Origin: Flavobacteriales bacterium UBA5933
GTDB taxonomy: Bacteria; Bacteroidota; Bacteroidia; Flavobacteriales; Weeksellaceae
Direction of reading: 5' to 3'
NCBI GenBank assembly: GCA_002430925.1
Contig: DJDD01000190.1
Coordinates: 1 to 18,145 of the forward strand
DNA length: 18,145 nt
Made by a program: the position numbers and the translations under genes. This document shows positions 1 to 7,841 of the stretch, piece after piece. Under the pieces are notes generated by a model. That model worked only from the letters and a program-made list of their open reading frames with translations. It was not told the DNA's origin and made no database searches. How positions within the stretch are numbered: the stretch's first letter is position 1; each line of letters opens with the position of its first letter.

Positions 1-2
1 TA

Positions 3-34
3 AAAAAAACGAGAAGTTTACTTCTCGTTTTTTT
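3..34. terminator. Bidirectional intrinsic terminator
   Basis: A perfect hairpin: arm 3-16 pairs with arm 21-34 around a TTTA loop. The core ACGAGAAG/CTTCTCGT is flanked by A7 and T7 runs, so it can terminate in either direction. It lies 19 nt past the stop of the minus-strand alcohol dehydrogenase. It could also serve a plus-strand gene ending just left of the window. Confidence 0.85.
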
Positions 35-52
35 ATTCTTTAAAATTTGATA

Positions 53-1163
53 TTAATTTTTGTATTCTCCAATTAAGATGACTGGTTTTATAGTTTTACC
101 AGATTCTGAATCTTCAATCGCTTGATTAATATCTTCAAATTTATATTTTTTAATTAATTTATCGAATGGGAATTGACCATTTAGATACATTTCTACCATT
201 TGTGGAATAAATTCTGTAGGAACACTATCACCTTCAACAATTCCTAATAGTTTAATCCCTTTCAAAACATAAGAATTCATTTCAACTTCTAATGGTTTTG
301 TGGCAACACCAACTATTCCCATTTGTCCTAGTGATTTTAAATTAGCTAATGTATTATTAATAAGATCATTTCGTCCTGTAGTATCAAAACCAAAATCAAA
401 TCCTTTAGGAGATATTTCTTTTAAAGCTTCAATTACATCAACATTACGACTATTAATTATATGTGTAGCACCTAATTCTTTAGAGAACTCTAAACGATCC
501 TCGTTAATGTCAACCATTACGATTTTACCAGCAGAACATGCTTTTGCTGCTAGTAAAGCTGCTAATCCAACAGCACCAGCACCAGAAATTACTATTGTTT
601 TTCCTGGAGAAACTTTTAGTGAATTAATAACAGCTCCAGCTCCAGTTTGTATTCCACATCCTAAAGGGCCTAATAATTCTAAAGGTGCTTTCTCAGAAAC
701 TTTTATTGCATTTCTTTTATTTGCTATTGCATACGTAGCGAATGAAGATTGTGAAAAGAAATTATCAAAAACATCATGATGATGATCGTGATGACTATGA
801 GATCCATCTAACCTTGATCCTCCAAAATTTAAACCAGGGAAATTTTCACAATAAGTAGGTTTTCCTTGTTGACAGGTATAACATTCTCCACAAAAACCAA
901 ATGTTAATACAACATGATCTCCAGGTTTTAATTCTGTTACTCCAGCTCCAACTTTTTCAACAATTCCAGAACCTTCATGTCCAAGTACAATAGGAAAAGG
1001 AGTAGGTCCAGTTTGTTGGTCTCTTGCAGCCATATCTGTATGACAAGTTCCAGATGCTACAATTCTTACTAATACTTCATCTTCTCTAGGTTCGTCTAAG
1101 GAAATTTTTTCTAATTCAAATTTCCCTCCTTTCTCTTTTTACAAGAGCAGCAGTTATTTCCAT
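53..1163 (-). pseudogene. Zinc-dependent alcohol dehydrogenase, MDR superfamily (aryl/benzyl-alcohol type), frameshifted
   Basis: The gene would encode a cytosolic NAD(P)-dependent, zinc-containing alcohol dehydrogenase that interconverts alcohols and aldehydes. The reconstructed protein is 369 aa, the usual length. It starts at ATG 1163 (MEITAALVKRE) but runs into a stop after 15 codons, because the A run at 1130-1132 has one base too many. Removing one A gives EGGKFELEKISLDEP and joins the long frame to 53. In the repaired numbering: catalytic-zinc ligands Cys40 (GTCHTD), His62-Glu63 (GHE) and Cys169; structural-zinc cysteines 91, 94, 97 and 105; GAGAVG nucleotide loop 194-199; Asp218 (VMVD), which favours NAD over NADP. 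A histidine-rich loop (HSHHDHHH) sits at about 122-129. Translation from the internal ATG at 1033 would lose Cys40 and the first beta strands, so it is unlikely to be active. A sequencing error is the alternative. The substrate cannot be read from sequence. Confidence 0.85.
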
Positions 1164-1302
1164 TTTTTTGTGTGTTTTAAATACACTACAATTTAAGAAA
1201 TATATTGCTTATTTAGTGCGTTAATAAGTTAATTAAATCTAAATGTTTTAGTATTATAGTATTAATAAAAATCACTAATTTATTAAAGTTAATACTTAAT
1301 AC

Positions 1303-2214
1303 TTAATTAATATTTCTATATTCTACAGGAGATTTGCCTACTTTTTGTTTAAATAATCGTGTGAAATGTTGAGGATATTTAAATCCTAAATCATAAGCTA
1401 TTTGGCTTATCGATTTATCAAAATCTAAGATTCGTTCTTTTGCCACATCAATTATCCTGTTTTGTATATATTCTTGTGCAGATACACCTGTTTCTTTTTT
1501 AATTAAATCTCCAAAATAGTTTGATGATAAATTTAATTCATTTGCACAATAAGTTACAGATAGAAATCCATTAACAGAAGCAGTACCAGAAGATAAATAG
1601 CTGGTAATTAAATCTTCAAATTTTTCTAAAACACCTTTATTTGGTTTTTCTCTTGTAATGAATTGCCTATCATAAAACCGATCACAATAGTTTAAAAATA
1701 ACTCAATATTAGCACTGATTAATTTTTTACTATGCTTATCTATTGTTTGTTGTAGCTCGAACTCAATTTTAGAAAAACAGTCAAATATAATTTGTCTTTC
1801 TTTTAGAGATAAGTGTAATGCTTCATTCATTTGATAAGAAAAGAAATTAAAGTCTTTTATTGTTTTTCCTAGAGAAGTTCCATGAATTAAATCTGGATGA
1901 AACACCATAACATGACCTTGTGGTTGATAATTGGATATTTCATATTCAATATCCCAAACTTGTCCCGGTCCAACAAATACTAATGTGCCTTCTTGGTAAT
2001 CATAGTAATCGAGTCCATATCTTATATCACCGCATTTTACATCTTTTAGAAAAACAGCATAAATTCCAAAATTCATTTTCACTTTTGTTCCTGCTTTCCA
2101 ATCACGAGGAGAACATTTAGACAAGTCTAAAATACTTATTAATGGATGTAAAGTCTCTACTCCACAAGAATCGTTATAGTCACTTACTGAATTAAAATAA
2201 ACTATTTCACTCAT
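1303..2214 (-). CDS. AraC-family transcriptional regulator
   Basis: A 303-aa DNA-binding regulator. The N-terminal ~180 residues resemble a cupin-like sensing domain with no recognisable catalytic motif. The last ~100 residues form the AraC double helix-turn-helix: first HTH in TYCANELNLSSNYFGDLIKK, second in SISQIAYDLGFKYPQHFTRL, ending in the conserved KSPVEYR. The length is normal for the family. The gene is divergent from the aldo/keto reductase at 2396 and in line with the alcohol dehydrogenase at 1163, so it probably controls this oxidoreductase locus in response to a small molecule. That role is inferred from position. A Bacteroidetes -7 element lies just upstream. The 139-nt gap to the dehydrogenase suggests that gene is transcribed separately. 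The gene looks intact although both neighbours carry lesions. Confidence 0.9.
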   Translation of the reverse strand: MSEIVYFNSVSDYNDSCGVETLHPLISILDLSKCSPRDWKAGTKVKMNFGIYAVFLKDVKCGDIRYGLDYYDYQEGTLVFVGPGQVWDIEYEISNYQPQGHVMVFHPDLIHGTSLGKTIKDFNFFSYQMNEALHLSLKERQIIFDCFSKIEFELQQTIDKHSKKLISANIELFLNYCDRFYDRQFITREKPNKGVLEKFEDLITSYLSSGTASVNGFLSVTYCANELNLSSNYFGDLIKKETGVSAQEYIQNRIIDVAKERILDFDKSISQIAYDLGFKYPQHFTRLFKQKVGKSPVEYRNIN

Positions 2215-2233
2215 TTTTCACTTATTTGTCAAA

Positions 2234-2241
2234 CAAAATTA
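2234..2241 (-). promoter_or_regulatory. Promoter -7 element for the AraC regulator
   Basis: Read on the minus strand this is TAATTTTG, an exact match to the Bacteroidetes -7 consensus TAnnTTTG. It lies about 20 nt upstream of the ATG at 2214, giving a very short leader. No clear TTTG is seen at the -33 spacing. In DNA this A+T-rich a chance match is possible. Confidence 0.45.
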
Positions 2242-2395
2242 AGTCTTATAAATCGTTAAACATCATTAATTTATATGAATAAGTAATAAAGGTAAATAAT
2301 ACAGTAATATGTATAACTATTCCCATTTTGTTTCGGTGCAATTTTGTAATGTCTTAATCAGTAAGGCTTTATTTATTAATCTAAAATTACAAAAA

Positions 2396-3379
2396 ATGGA
2401 TAAAAGAAAATTAGGAAATCAAGGTTTAGAAGTATCTAAACTTGGATTAGGTTGTATGGGATTAACTTTTGGATATGGTCCAGCTACAGATGAAAATGAT
2501 GCAATAAAACTAATCCAAAAAGCATACGAATTAGGAATTACTTTTTTTGATACTGCTGAAGCTTATAGTCAAGGTGGAAATGAAATTTTATTGGGTAAGG
2601 CTGTTAAATCATTTAGACAAGATGTTGTTTTAGCTACAAAATTTGGTTTTTTGGATGGGGATGCAACAAAAGGTATGGATAGTCGACCAGAAAGAATACG
2701 ACAAGTTGTTTAGAATTCTCTTAAGTATCTTGGTACTGATTATATAGATTTACTTTATCAACACAGAATAGATCCTAATGTACCTATAGAAGACGTTGCT
2801 GGAGCAGTTAAAGATTTAATTGATGAAGGTAAAGTTAAGTTTTTTGGAATGAGTGAAGCGGGTGTAGATAGTATTAAACGAGCAAATGCAATACAACCAG
2901 TAAGTGCTTTACAAAGTGAATATTCACTTTGGTGGAGAGAGCCAGAAAATGAAATATTACCACTTTTGGAAGAGCTACAAATAGGTTTCGTACCATTTAG
3001 TCCACTTGGAAAAGGATTTTTGACTGGAGCTATCAATGAAAACACAAAATTTGATAGTTCAGATTTTAGAAATATTGTTCCTCGATTTTCTGAAGAAAAT
3101 AGAAAAGTAAACCAATCTATGGTTAATTTATTGAAAGAAATTGCAACAGAAAAAAATGCAATGCCATCTCAAATCGCTTTAGCATGGTTATCAGCACAAA
3201 AAACATGGATAGCTCCAATCCCTGGAACAACAAAAATTCATCGTCTTGAAGAAAATATAGCTTCTGTAAATGTAGAATTATCAAAAGAAGATTTACAAAG
3301 AATAGAAGAAGCTTCAAATAAAATTAAAATTCATGGAGATCGCTATCCAAAGGAATTACAAAATAGAGTTGGTAAATAA
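2396..3379 (+). pseudogene. Aldo/keto reductase, interrupted by an in-frame stop
   Basis: The gene would encode a cytosolic NADPH-dependent aldo/keto reductase of the YhdN/AKR13-like group, reducing aldehydes or ketones. Start ATG 2396 is chosen because MDKRKLGNQGLEVSKLGLGC is the family N-terminus; the 29 codons that could be added upstream from 2309 do not resemble it. The full frame is 327 codons. Codon 106 (2711-2713) is TAG, in RQVV-stop-NSLKYLG, where relatives normally have a residue such as Glu or Asp. One substitution from GAG, AAG or CAG would give this. The catalytic tetrad is otherwise present: Asp52, Tyr57 (FFDTAEAY), Lys82 (ATKFGF) and His123 (YQHR). The stop separates His123 and the cofactor-binding half from the rest, so the product should be inactive unless the stop is read through. 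It leads the likely AKR-cupin/CMD-AKR transcription unit. Confidence 0.88.
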
Positions 3380-3466
3380 AATAATTTAAGAATAAATAAT
3401 TAAAATACAATGTTTTATTGATTTTTTTTTGGATCTTTAAAAGATACCATATTATAAAAAATATAA

Positions 3467-4636
3467 ATGTCATCATATTTAGATAAAGGAATAAGAGCAC
3501 CAAAAGAATGGTTTACAGGTAATGTTTGGCTAAACATAAATGTAAAACCAGAAGAAGGTTATAATACAAATATTGGTACTGTAACTTTTGAACCAAAAGC
3601 AAGAACAAATTGGCATAAATATACATCTGGACAAATTTTATTTGTTATTGGAGGTATTGGATATTATCAAGAAAAAGGAGATAAAATTAAGGTCCTTAAA
3701 AAAGGAGATGTTATAAAGATTCCTAAAAATGTAAAACATTGGCATGGAGCCTCACATCAAAGTGAAATGCGTCATATAGCAATGATAACAGATTTTGATA
3801 AGGATGAAACACAATGGTTAGAAAATGTTAATGATGATGAATATAACCAATTCAAATCTCCTATTTATGATGTAGAAAATAATATATCCATGAAAGTGGT
3901 AATGAATCATGAAGAATTATGGCCAAATTATATATCTACAGTAAAAGACTCAGATCCAGATTTGATAGAGGTTTTTGATAATTTTGCTTTCGATGAAATA
4001 ATTGAGAATAGTAAAATAGATGTAAAACTTAGAACATTGATTATTATAGCTTCTACTATAGGAAGTCAGTCGTTAATAGAATTTAAAATGTTTGTAAACG
4101 CAGCATTAAATATAGAAATATCAACAATTGAAATAAAGGAAATTGTTTATCAGTCTGTTCCTTATGTAGGTATTTCTAAAGTCATAGATTTTGTTCATGC
4201 TACAAATGCAATATTTAGAGAAAGAAATATAGAGTTAAATATAGATAGTCAGTCAACTACAAATTTCTCCAATAGATTAGAAAAAGATTTAGCTGTTCAG
4301 AAACACATTTTTGGAGATACAATTTATGAGATGTATAAAAAATCACCTAAAGATTTATTACATATTCAAGAATATTTATCAGCTAATTGCTTTGGAGATT
4401 ATGTGAGCAGAAATGGTATAGAGGTTGATGTTAGAGAATTATTAACTCTTTCTTTTCTTATTGCTTTAGGTGGTACAGAAAACCAAATAAAAGGGCATAT
4501 ACAAGGGAATATTAATATTGGAAACAATAGAGAATTATTAATTGATATGATGACACAATTGATTCCTTATGTAGGTTATCCTAGAGTTTTAAATGCTCTA
4601 AATTGCTTAAACGAGATAATTCCACCAAAACAATAA
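3467..4636 (+). CDS. Cupin-carboxymuconolactone decarboxylase (CMD) fusion protein
   Basis: A 389-aa cytosolic protein with three domains. Residues ~20-110 are a cupin of the kind seen in small Mn-dependent cupins such as bacterial (R)-hydroxynitrile lyases (ARTNWHKYTSGQ ... IPKNVKHWHGAS). Residues ~170-255 and ~285-385 are two CMD/AhpD-like all-helical domains; the second has EVDVRELLTLSFLIALGG and a His in KGHIQGN. Cupin metal-ligand positions hold His50, Gln56, His91 and His93, but the second His of the usual HxH is Tyr52, so metal binding may be altered. No AhpD CxxC motif is seen, which argues against a peroxidase role. The gene sits between two aldo/keto reductases, with 87 nt before it and 17 nt after it, in a probable operon. 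Actual substrate unknown; a role in detoxifying or isomerising small carbonyl or lactone compounds is only a guess from family and context. Confidence 0.85.
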   Translation: MSSYLDKGIRAPKEWFTGNVWLNINVKPEEGYNTNIGTVTFEPKARTNWHKYTSGQILFVIGGIGYYQEKGDKIKVLKKGDVIKIPKNVKHWHGASHQSEMRHIAMITDFDKDETQWLENVNDDEYNQFKSPIYDVENNISMKVVMNHEELWPNYISTVKDSDPDLIEVFDNFAFDEIIENSKIDVKLRTLIIIASTIGSQSLIEFKMFVNAALNIEISTIEIKEIVYQSVPYVGISKVIDFVHATNAIFRERNIELNIDSQSTTNFSNRLEKDLAVQKHIFGDTIYEMYKKSPKDLLHIQEYLSANCFGDYVSRNGIEVDVRELLTLSFLIALGGTENQIKGHIQGNINIGNNRELLIDMMTQLIPYVGYPRVLNALNCLNEIIPPKQ

Positions 4637-4653
4637 TAAAAAAACAAACAATT

Positions 4654-5496
4654 ATGAAAAAAGTTAAATTGAATAATGGAGTAGAAATGCCTATTTTAGG
4701 ATTAGGTGTTTTTCAAATCATAGACCAAAAAGAGTGTAAAAACACAGTTTTAGATGCATTAAGTTTAGGATATAGACAGATTGATACCGCTTCGGCCTAT
4801 CATAACGAAGAAGCTGTTGGAAAAGCTATAAAAGAAAGTGGAATAAATCGTGAAGATTTATTCATAACAACAAAGCTTTGGATAAAAGATACAGGTTATG
4901 ATAGTGCAAAAAAGGCTTTTGAATTATCATTAAAGAAATTACAATTAGATTATTTGGATTTATATCTTATTCATCAACCATATGGAGATGTTTATGGTTC
5001 TTGGAGAGCAATGGAAGAATTATATAAAGAAGGAAGAATAAAAGCAATTGGAGTAGCAAACTTTTTTCCTGATAGAGTAATAGATTTAATATTACATAAT
5101 GAAATAGCTCCTGCTGTTAATCAAATAGAATCACACCCATTTTATCAAAGATTTGATGAACAAAAATTTTTAAAAGAGAACAATGTTCAAATGGAATCTT
5201 GGGCATCATTTGCAGAAGGAAAAAATAATATTTTCCATAATGAAATATTATCTAAAATAGGAGAAAAATACAATAAGTCAGTTGCTCAAGTTATTTTACG
5301 TTGGTTAGTACAAAGAGATGTTGTCGTTATTCCTAAATCGGTAAAAAAAGAACGTTTAGAAGAGAATTTTAATATTTTTGATTTTGATCTTTCTTTAGAC
5401 GATATGAGTTTAATTGCGAGTTTAGATAAAAACGAAAGTTTGTTTTTTGACCACAGAGATCCAGAAAGAATAAAGTGGTTATCAAATTTAGATTAA
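4654..5496 (+). CDS. Aldo/keto reductase, 2,5-diketo-D-gluconate reductase (DkgA)-like
   Basis: A 280-aa cytosolic NADPH-dependent aldo/keto reductase with a TIM-barrel fold. The start is ATG 4654 (MKKVKLNNGVEMPILGLGVF), which matches the family N-terminus and follows the upstream stop by 17 nt. A start at 4603, inside the upstream gene, would add 17 unrelated residues. The catalytic tetrad is complete: Asp44 and Tyr49 (RQIDTASAYHNE), Lys74 (TTKLW), His107 (LIHQP). Later family motifs include AIGVANF, NQIESHPF and the NADPH-binding region VIPKSVKKERLEEN. It is a different subfamily from the broken reductase at 2396, so the two are not a recent duplication. It probably reduces aldehydes or keto-sugars; the natural substrate cannot be told. 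It ends the plus-strand set, and no clear terminator is seen before the repeat at 5548. Confidence 0.92.
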   Translation: MKKVKLNNGVEMPILGLGVFQIIDQKECKNTVLDALSLGYRQIDTASAYHNEEAVGKAIKESGINREDLFITTKLWIKDTGYDSAKKAFELSLKKLQLDYLDLYLIHQPYGDVYGSWRAMEELYKEGRIKAIGVANFFPDRVIDLILHNEIAPAVNQIESHPFYQRFDEQKFLKENNVQMESWASFAEGKNNIFHNEILSKIGEKYNKSVAQVILRWLVQRDVVVIPKSVKKERLEENFNIFDFDLSLDDMSLIASLDKNESLFFDHRDPERIKWLSNLD

Positions 5497-5547
5497 TCTA
5501 TTCAATATTAAAATAAATCTGTTTAAACTTTATATCTATTTTTTTAA

Positions 5548-5666
5548 GGCAATTGCTTCGCACCGTGCTTTATCGCTATATCTTTTTTGATTGGTCATTT
5601 CAAACTAGGTTATTAGAGAAGTAGAAATGTCCAATCAAAAAAGGATGTCGCTTCAATCACTATTGC
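5548..5666. repeat. Imperfect palindromic intergenic repeat element
   Basis: The centre is a 19-bp inverted repeat: 5583-5601 (TTTTTTGATTGGTCATTTC) pairs with 5624-5642 with one T-T mismatch (5595/5630) around a 22-nt loop. The flanks also look like dispersed-element sequence: a left shoulder GCTTCGCACCGTGCTTTATC and a right shoulder GGATGTCGCTTCAATC, with GCAAT/ATTGC near the outer ends. From memory, similar TTCGCACCGTGCTTT and CGCTTCAATC shoulders recur in flavobacterial intergenic regions. It is noticeably richer in G+C than its surroundings. It codes for nothing visible and could act as a REP or MITE-like element, or as an RNA hairpin between convergent transcripts. Confidence 0.6.
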
Positions 5667-5754
5667 AAATAAATACTAATAATAAATGGATTCTTACTTA
5701 AAATCATTTATTATAAATTATAAAAAAAAAATTAAACAACTTCAAAAAAATATT

Positions 5755-5781
5755 GAACCTAGAAGTTAATCTTCTAGGTTC
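5755..5781. terminator. Hairpin terminator overlapping the histidine kinase stop codon
   Basis: A perfect 11-bp stem, GAACCTAGAAG (5755-5765) with CTTCTAGGTTC (5771-5781), and a 5-nt loop containing the kinase stop codon. On the minus strand it is followed by AATATTTTTTT, ending the four-gene operon. On the plus strand five more T follow, so it may also stop convergent transcription from the aldo/keto reductase side. The last kinase codons form one arm of the stem. Confidence 0.85.
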
Positions 5782-7163
5782 TTTTTAATTTTAAGAATTA
5801 CTTTTGTTCCTTGTCCTTTTTTACTTTCTATTATTATTTTACCTCCAATTATTTCAGCAAATTTTGTTGCTATATTTAATCCTAAACCAGATCCAGAGAT
5901 ATTTAATGTCGTTTGATCTTGTGTTCTAAAAAAACGATTTTTAATTAATTCTAAATCATTTTTACTAATACCAATTCCGTTGTCTTCAAAAATGATATAA
6001 CAATAACTATTTTCAAAATTAGAAGAAATCGTAATAATTCCATTTAGTTTAGAATATTTTATTGCATTAGATAAAATATTATCAATTATAATCTCAATAA
6101 CTTCTTTATAACTATTGATTGATTCGTTTGTTAATTGATTTATTTTAATTTGTATTTGTTTTTCGTTTAATAAAATATCAAAACGATTTATCGCAGTTAG
6201 TATTTCATTTTTTACATTTATACTTGTTTTATCTAAATCTAAACTGTGATTTTCTACGCGTGAAAATAATAAAAATTGTTCCACTAATCGATAAAGACGT
6301 TCAACTTGTTTTAATGTATAATTAATTTTTTCGTTATATTCTTCTTGAGTTCTTTCTTTTCGAATTAATATTTCTAAAGTACCTTTTATAATTGCTAAAG
6401 GAGTTCGTAGTTCATGTGAAGCATCTGCAGAAAATTGTTTTGCTCTTATTAATTGAAATTCTAATCGATCCAAAAGAGAATTTATTGTGACAGAAAGTTG
6501 ATGTAATTCGTCTTTGTTCTTATGTAAAATAATTCTTTCAGACAGATTATTTTCAGAAATTGATTGTGCTGTTTGTATGATATTAAATACTGGTTCTATC
6601 GATCTTGAAGCTATAAATTGTGTAATAAAAAATATGATTATAATAGAAATAGGAAAAATGATGACCAATGCTTTTTGTAAATATGATAAAGCAAGTTGAT
6701 TGTGTTTGGTAGAAATACCAACAACAACATAACCTACAACTTCTCCATGATGAATTAATTTAGCTTGAGAAATTAACATTTCAATAGATTTATAATAAGC
6801 GTAATAGGGTTTTTTATCTTTTTGATGATCTTTCCACAAAAGTTTACTTTGTACTAAATTCGGGGAGTTTTCAACTAAATTAAAATTTGTATCATAAATA
6901 GAAATAAATACAGGATTTAATGAAATATCTGTATGTTCTATTTCTTCCCATTCTCTTGGTGCTACATAACTAGTGAAGGTTGGTTCTTGTAAAACATAAT
7001 TTATATGACCATCAATTTCATCTTCCAAGGATTCATACATGGTTTTATTAATTCCATTATTCACAATAATATATATTAATCCTAAAATAATAAGTAGAAT
7101 AACAGAAAATGAAATACTATAAAATATAGCAATTCTATTTTTTATGGATAAATTTTTAAACAT
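5766..7163 (-). CDS. Two-component sensor histidine kinase
   Basis: A 465-aa inner-membrane sensor kinase that should phosphorylate the response regulator encoded just upstream. The start chosen is ATG 7163 (MFKNLSIKNRIAIF), which overlaps the regulator's stop by 8 nt in a typical coupled junction; a start at 7184 would add 7 residues and overlap by 29 nt. Layout: TM1 ~11-34, periplasmic sensor ~35-164, TM2 ~165-185, HAMP ~186-240, HisKA with phospho-acceptor His250 (SADASHELRTP), N box with Asn362 and Asn366 (DNILSNAIKYS), G1 DNGIGIS 394-400, F-box FFR, G2 GSGLGL 424-429. All catalytic motifs are present. The sensor domain resembles no binding domain I can name, so the signal is unknown. Its operon partners suggest an envelope signal such as membrane stress, cations or cationic peptides (inference). 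It is the last gene of the operon. Confidence 0.93.
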   Translation of the reverse strand: MFKNLSIKNRIAIFYSISFSVILLIILGLIYIIVNNGINKTMYESLEDEIDGHINYVLQEPTFTSYVAPREWEEIEHTDISLNPVFISIYDTNFNLVENSPNLVQSKLLWKDHQKDKKPYYAYYKSIEMLISQAKLIHHGEVVGYVVVGISTKHNQLALSYLQKALVIIFPISIIIIFFITQFIASRSIEPVFNIIQTAQSISENNLSERIILHKNKDELHQLSVTINSLLDRLEFQLIRAKQFSADASHELRTPLAIIKGTLEILIRKERTQEEYNEKINYTLKQVERLYRLVEQFLLFSRVENHSLDLDKTSINVKNEILTAINRFDILLNEKQIQIKINQLTNESINSYKEVIEIIIDNILSNAIKYSKLNGIITISSNFENSYCYIIFEDNGIGISKNDLELIKNRFFRTQDQTTLNISGSGLGLNIATKFAEIIGGKIIIESKKGQGTKVILKIKKNLED

Positions 7164-7839
7164 CTTTTGATATATAGCCAACACCTCTTATCGTGTGTAA
7201 ACGAGGATCATCTTTTGTTAAATTTAATTTTTTTCGAATAGCATTTATAAAAACATCAATTACACTCGTATCATATTCGAAATGAATATCCCAAACGTTT
7301 TCGATAATTTCTTTTCGTGTGCAAATTCGGTTTTTATTTTTAAATAGATAATATAAAAGTTGAAATTCTTTAAGTGTAAAATCTATAATTTTTTTGTCTA
7401 AAAATATTTGATGTGTCGTTACATTGATTGTTATATTTCCAAAGTTTAAATCATCGACTGTTTCAATTTCTCTTAAATAGACATTAATGCGAGCAATTAA
7501 TTCATTGAAGTTAAAAGGTTTTTTTATATAATCATTTGCACCAGCATTTAATCCTTCAATAGTATCTTGAACTGTATCTTTTGCAGTTATAAATAGGATA
7601 GGTGTTTTTGTATTAGGATTGTCAGAATTTCTTATTGCTTTACAAACATCAATTCCAGATAAGTCAAGAATCATCCAATCCAATAGGATAACATCAAAAA
7701 CTTCATTGTTTATTTTTAGCAAAGCTTCTTCGCCACTTATAGTATGCGTTACAATCATTTCTTCTTCTTGTAAACCTTGAATCATGAAATTAGCAATTCC
7801 CATTTCATCCTCAACGACTAAAATCTTTGCCTTTGTCAT
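7156..7839 (-). CDS. OmpR/PhoB-family response regulator
   Basis: A 227-aa DNA-binding regulator. The receiver domain (1-~120) has the acidic pair Glu10-Asp11 (VVEDE), phospho-acceptor Asp54 (ILLDWMILD), Thr85 (FITAKD) and the conserved Lys-Pro at 107-108 (YIKKPF). A winged-helix domain (~130-227) contains FTLKEFQLLYYLFKN, the recognition-helix region SVIDVFINAIRKKL and the terminal RGVGY hairpin. The length is normal. The start is 2 nt after the lipid-kinase stop, and the 3' end overlaps the sensor kinase start by 8 nt, so translation is probably coupled. OmpR-family regulators bind tandem half-sites one DNA turn apart, and such a site (CTTAAG-N5-CTTAAG) lies upstream of the operon at 10749-10765, suggesting autoregulation. 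That the pair are cognate partners is inferred from adjacency. Confidence 0.95.
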   Translation of the reverse strand: MTKAKILVVEDEMGIANFMIQGLQEEEMIVTHTISGEEALLKINNEVFDVILLDWMILDLSGIDVCKAIRNSDNPNTKTPILFITAKDTVQDTIEGLNAGANDYIKKPFNFNELIARINVYLREIETVDDLNFGNITINVTTHQIFLDKKIIDFTLKEFQLLYYLFKNKNRICTRKEIIENVWDIHFEYDTSVIDVFINAIRKKLNLTKDDPRLHTIRGVGYISKDV

Positions 7840-7841
7840 TT

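Noticed and set aside
300..779. A 159-codon open frame on the plus strand.
   Set aside because: It is antisense to the alcohol dehydrogenase, whose motifs are unmistakable; the open frame follows from that gene's codon use.
1244..1312. Near-tandem AATACTTAA repeats between the alcohol dehydrogenase and the AraC gene as operator sites.
   Set aside because: The region is almost pure A+T, where such repeats arise easily; no second line of evidence.
2309..2395. An upstream ATG adding 29 residues to the first aldo/keto reductase.
   Set aside because: The extra residues do not resemble the family; MDKRKLGNQGLEVSKLGLG at 2396 is the expected N-terminus.
3430..3449. A bulged hairpin (TGG-ATCTT with AAGAT-ACCA) before the cupin-CMD gene.
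   Set aside because: Its T run precedes rather than follows it on the transcribed strand, so it is not a terminator, and nothing else supports a regulatory role.
4603..4653. An upstream ATG for the second aldo/keto reductase, inside the previous gene.
   Set aside because: It would overlap the CMD gene by 34 nt and add unrelated residues before the standard start at 4654.
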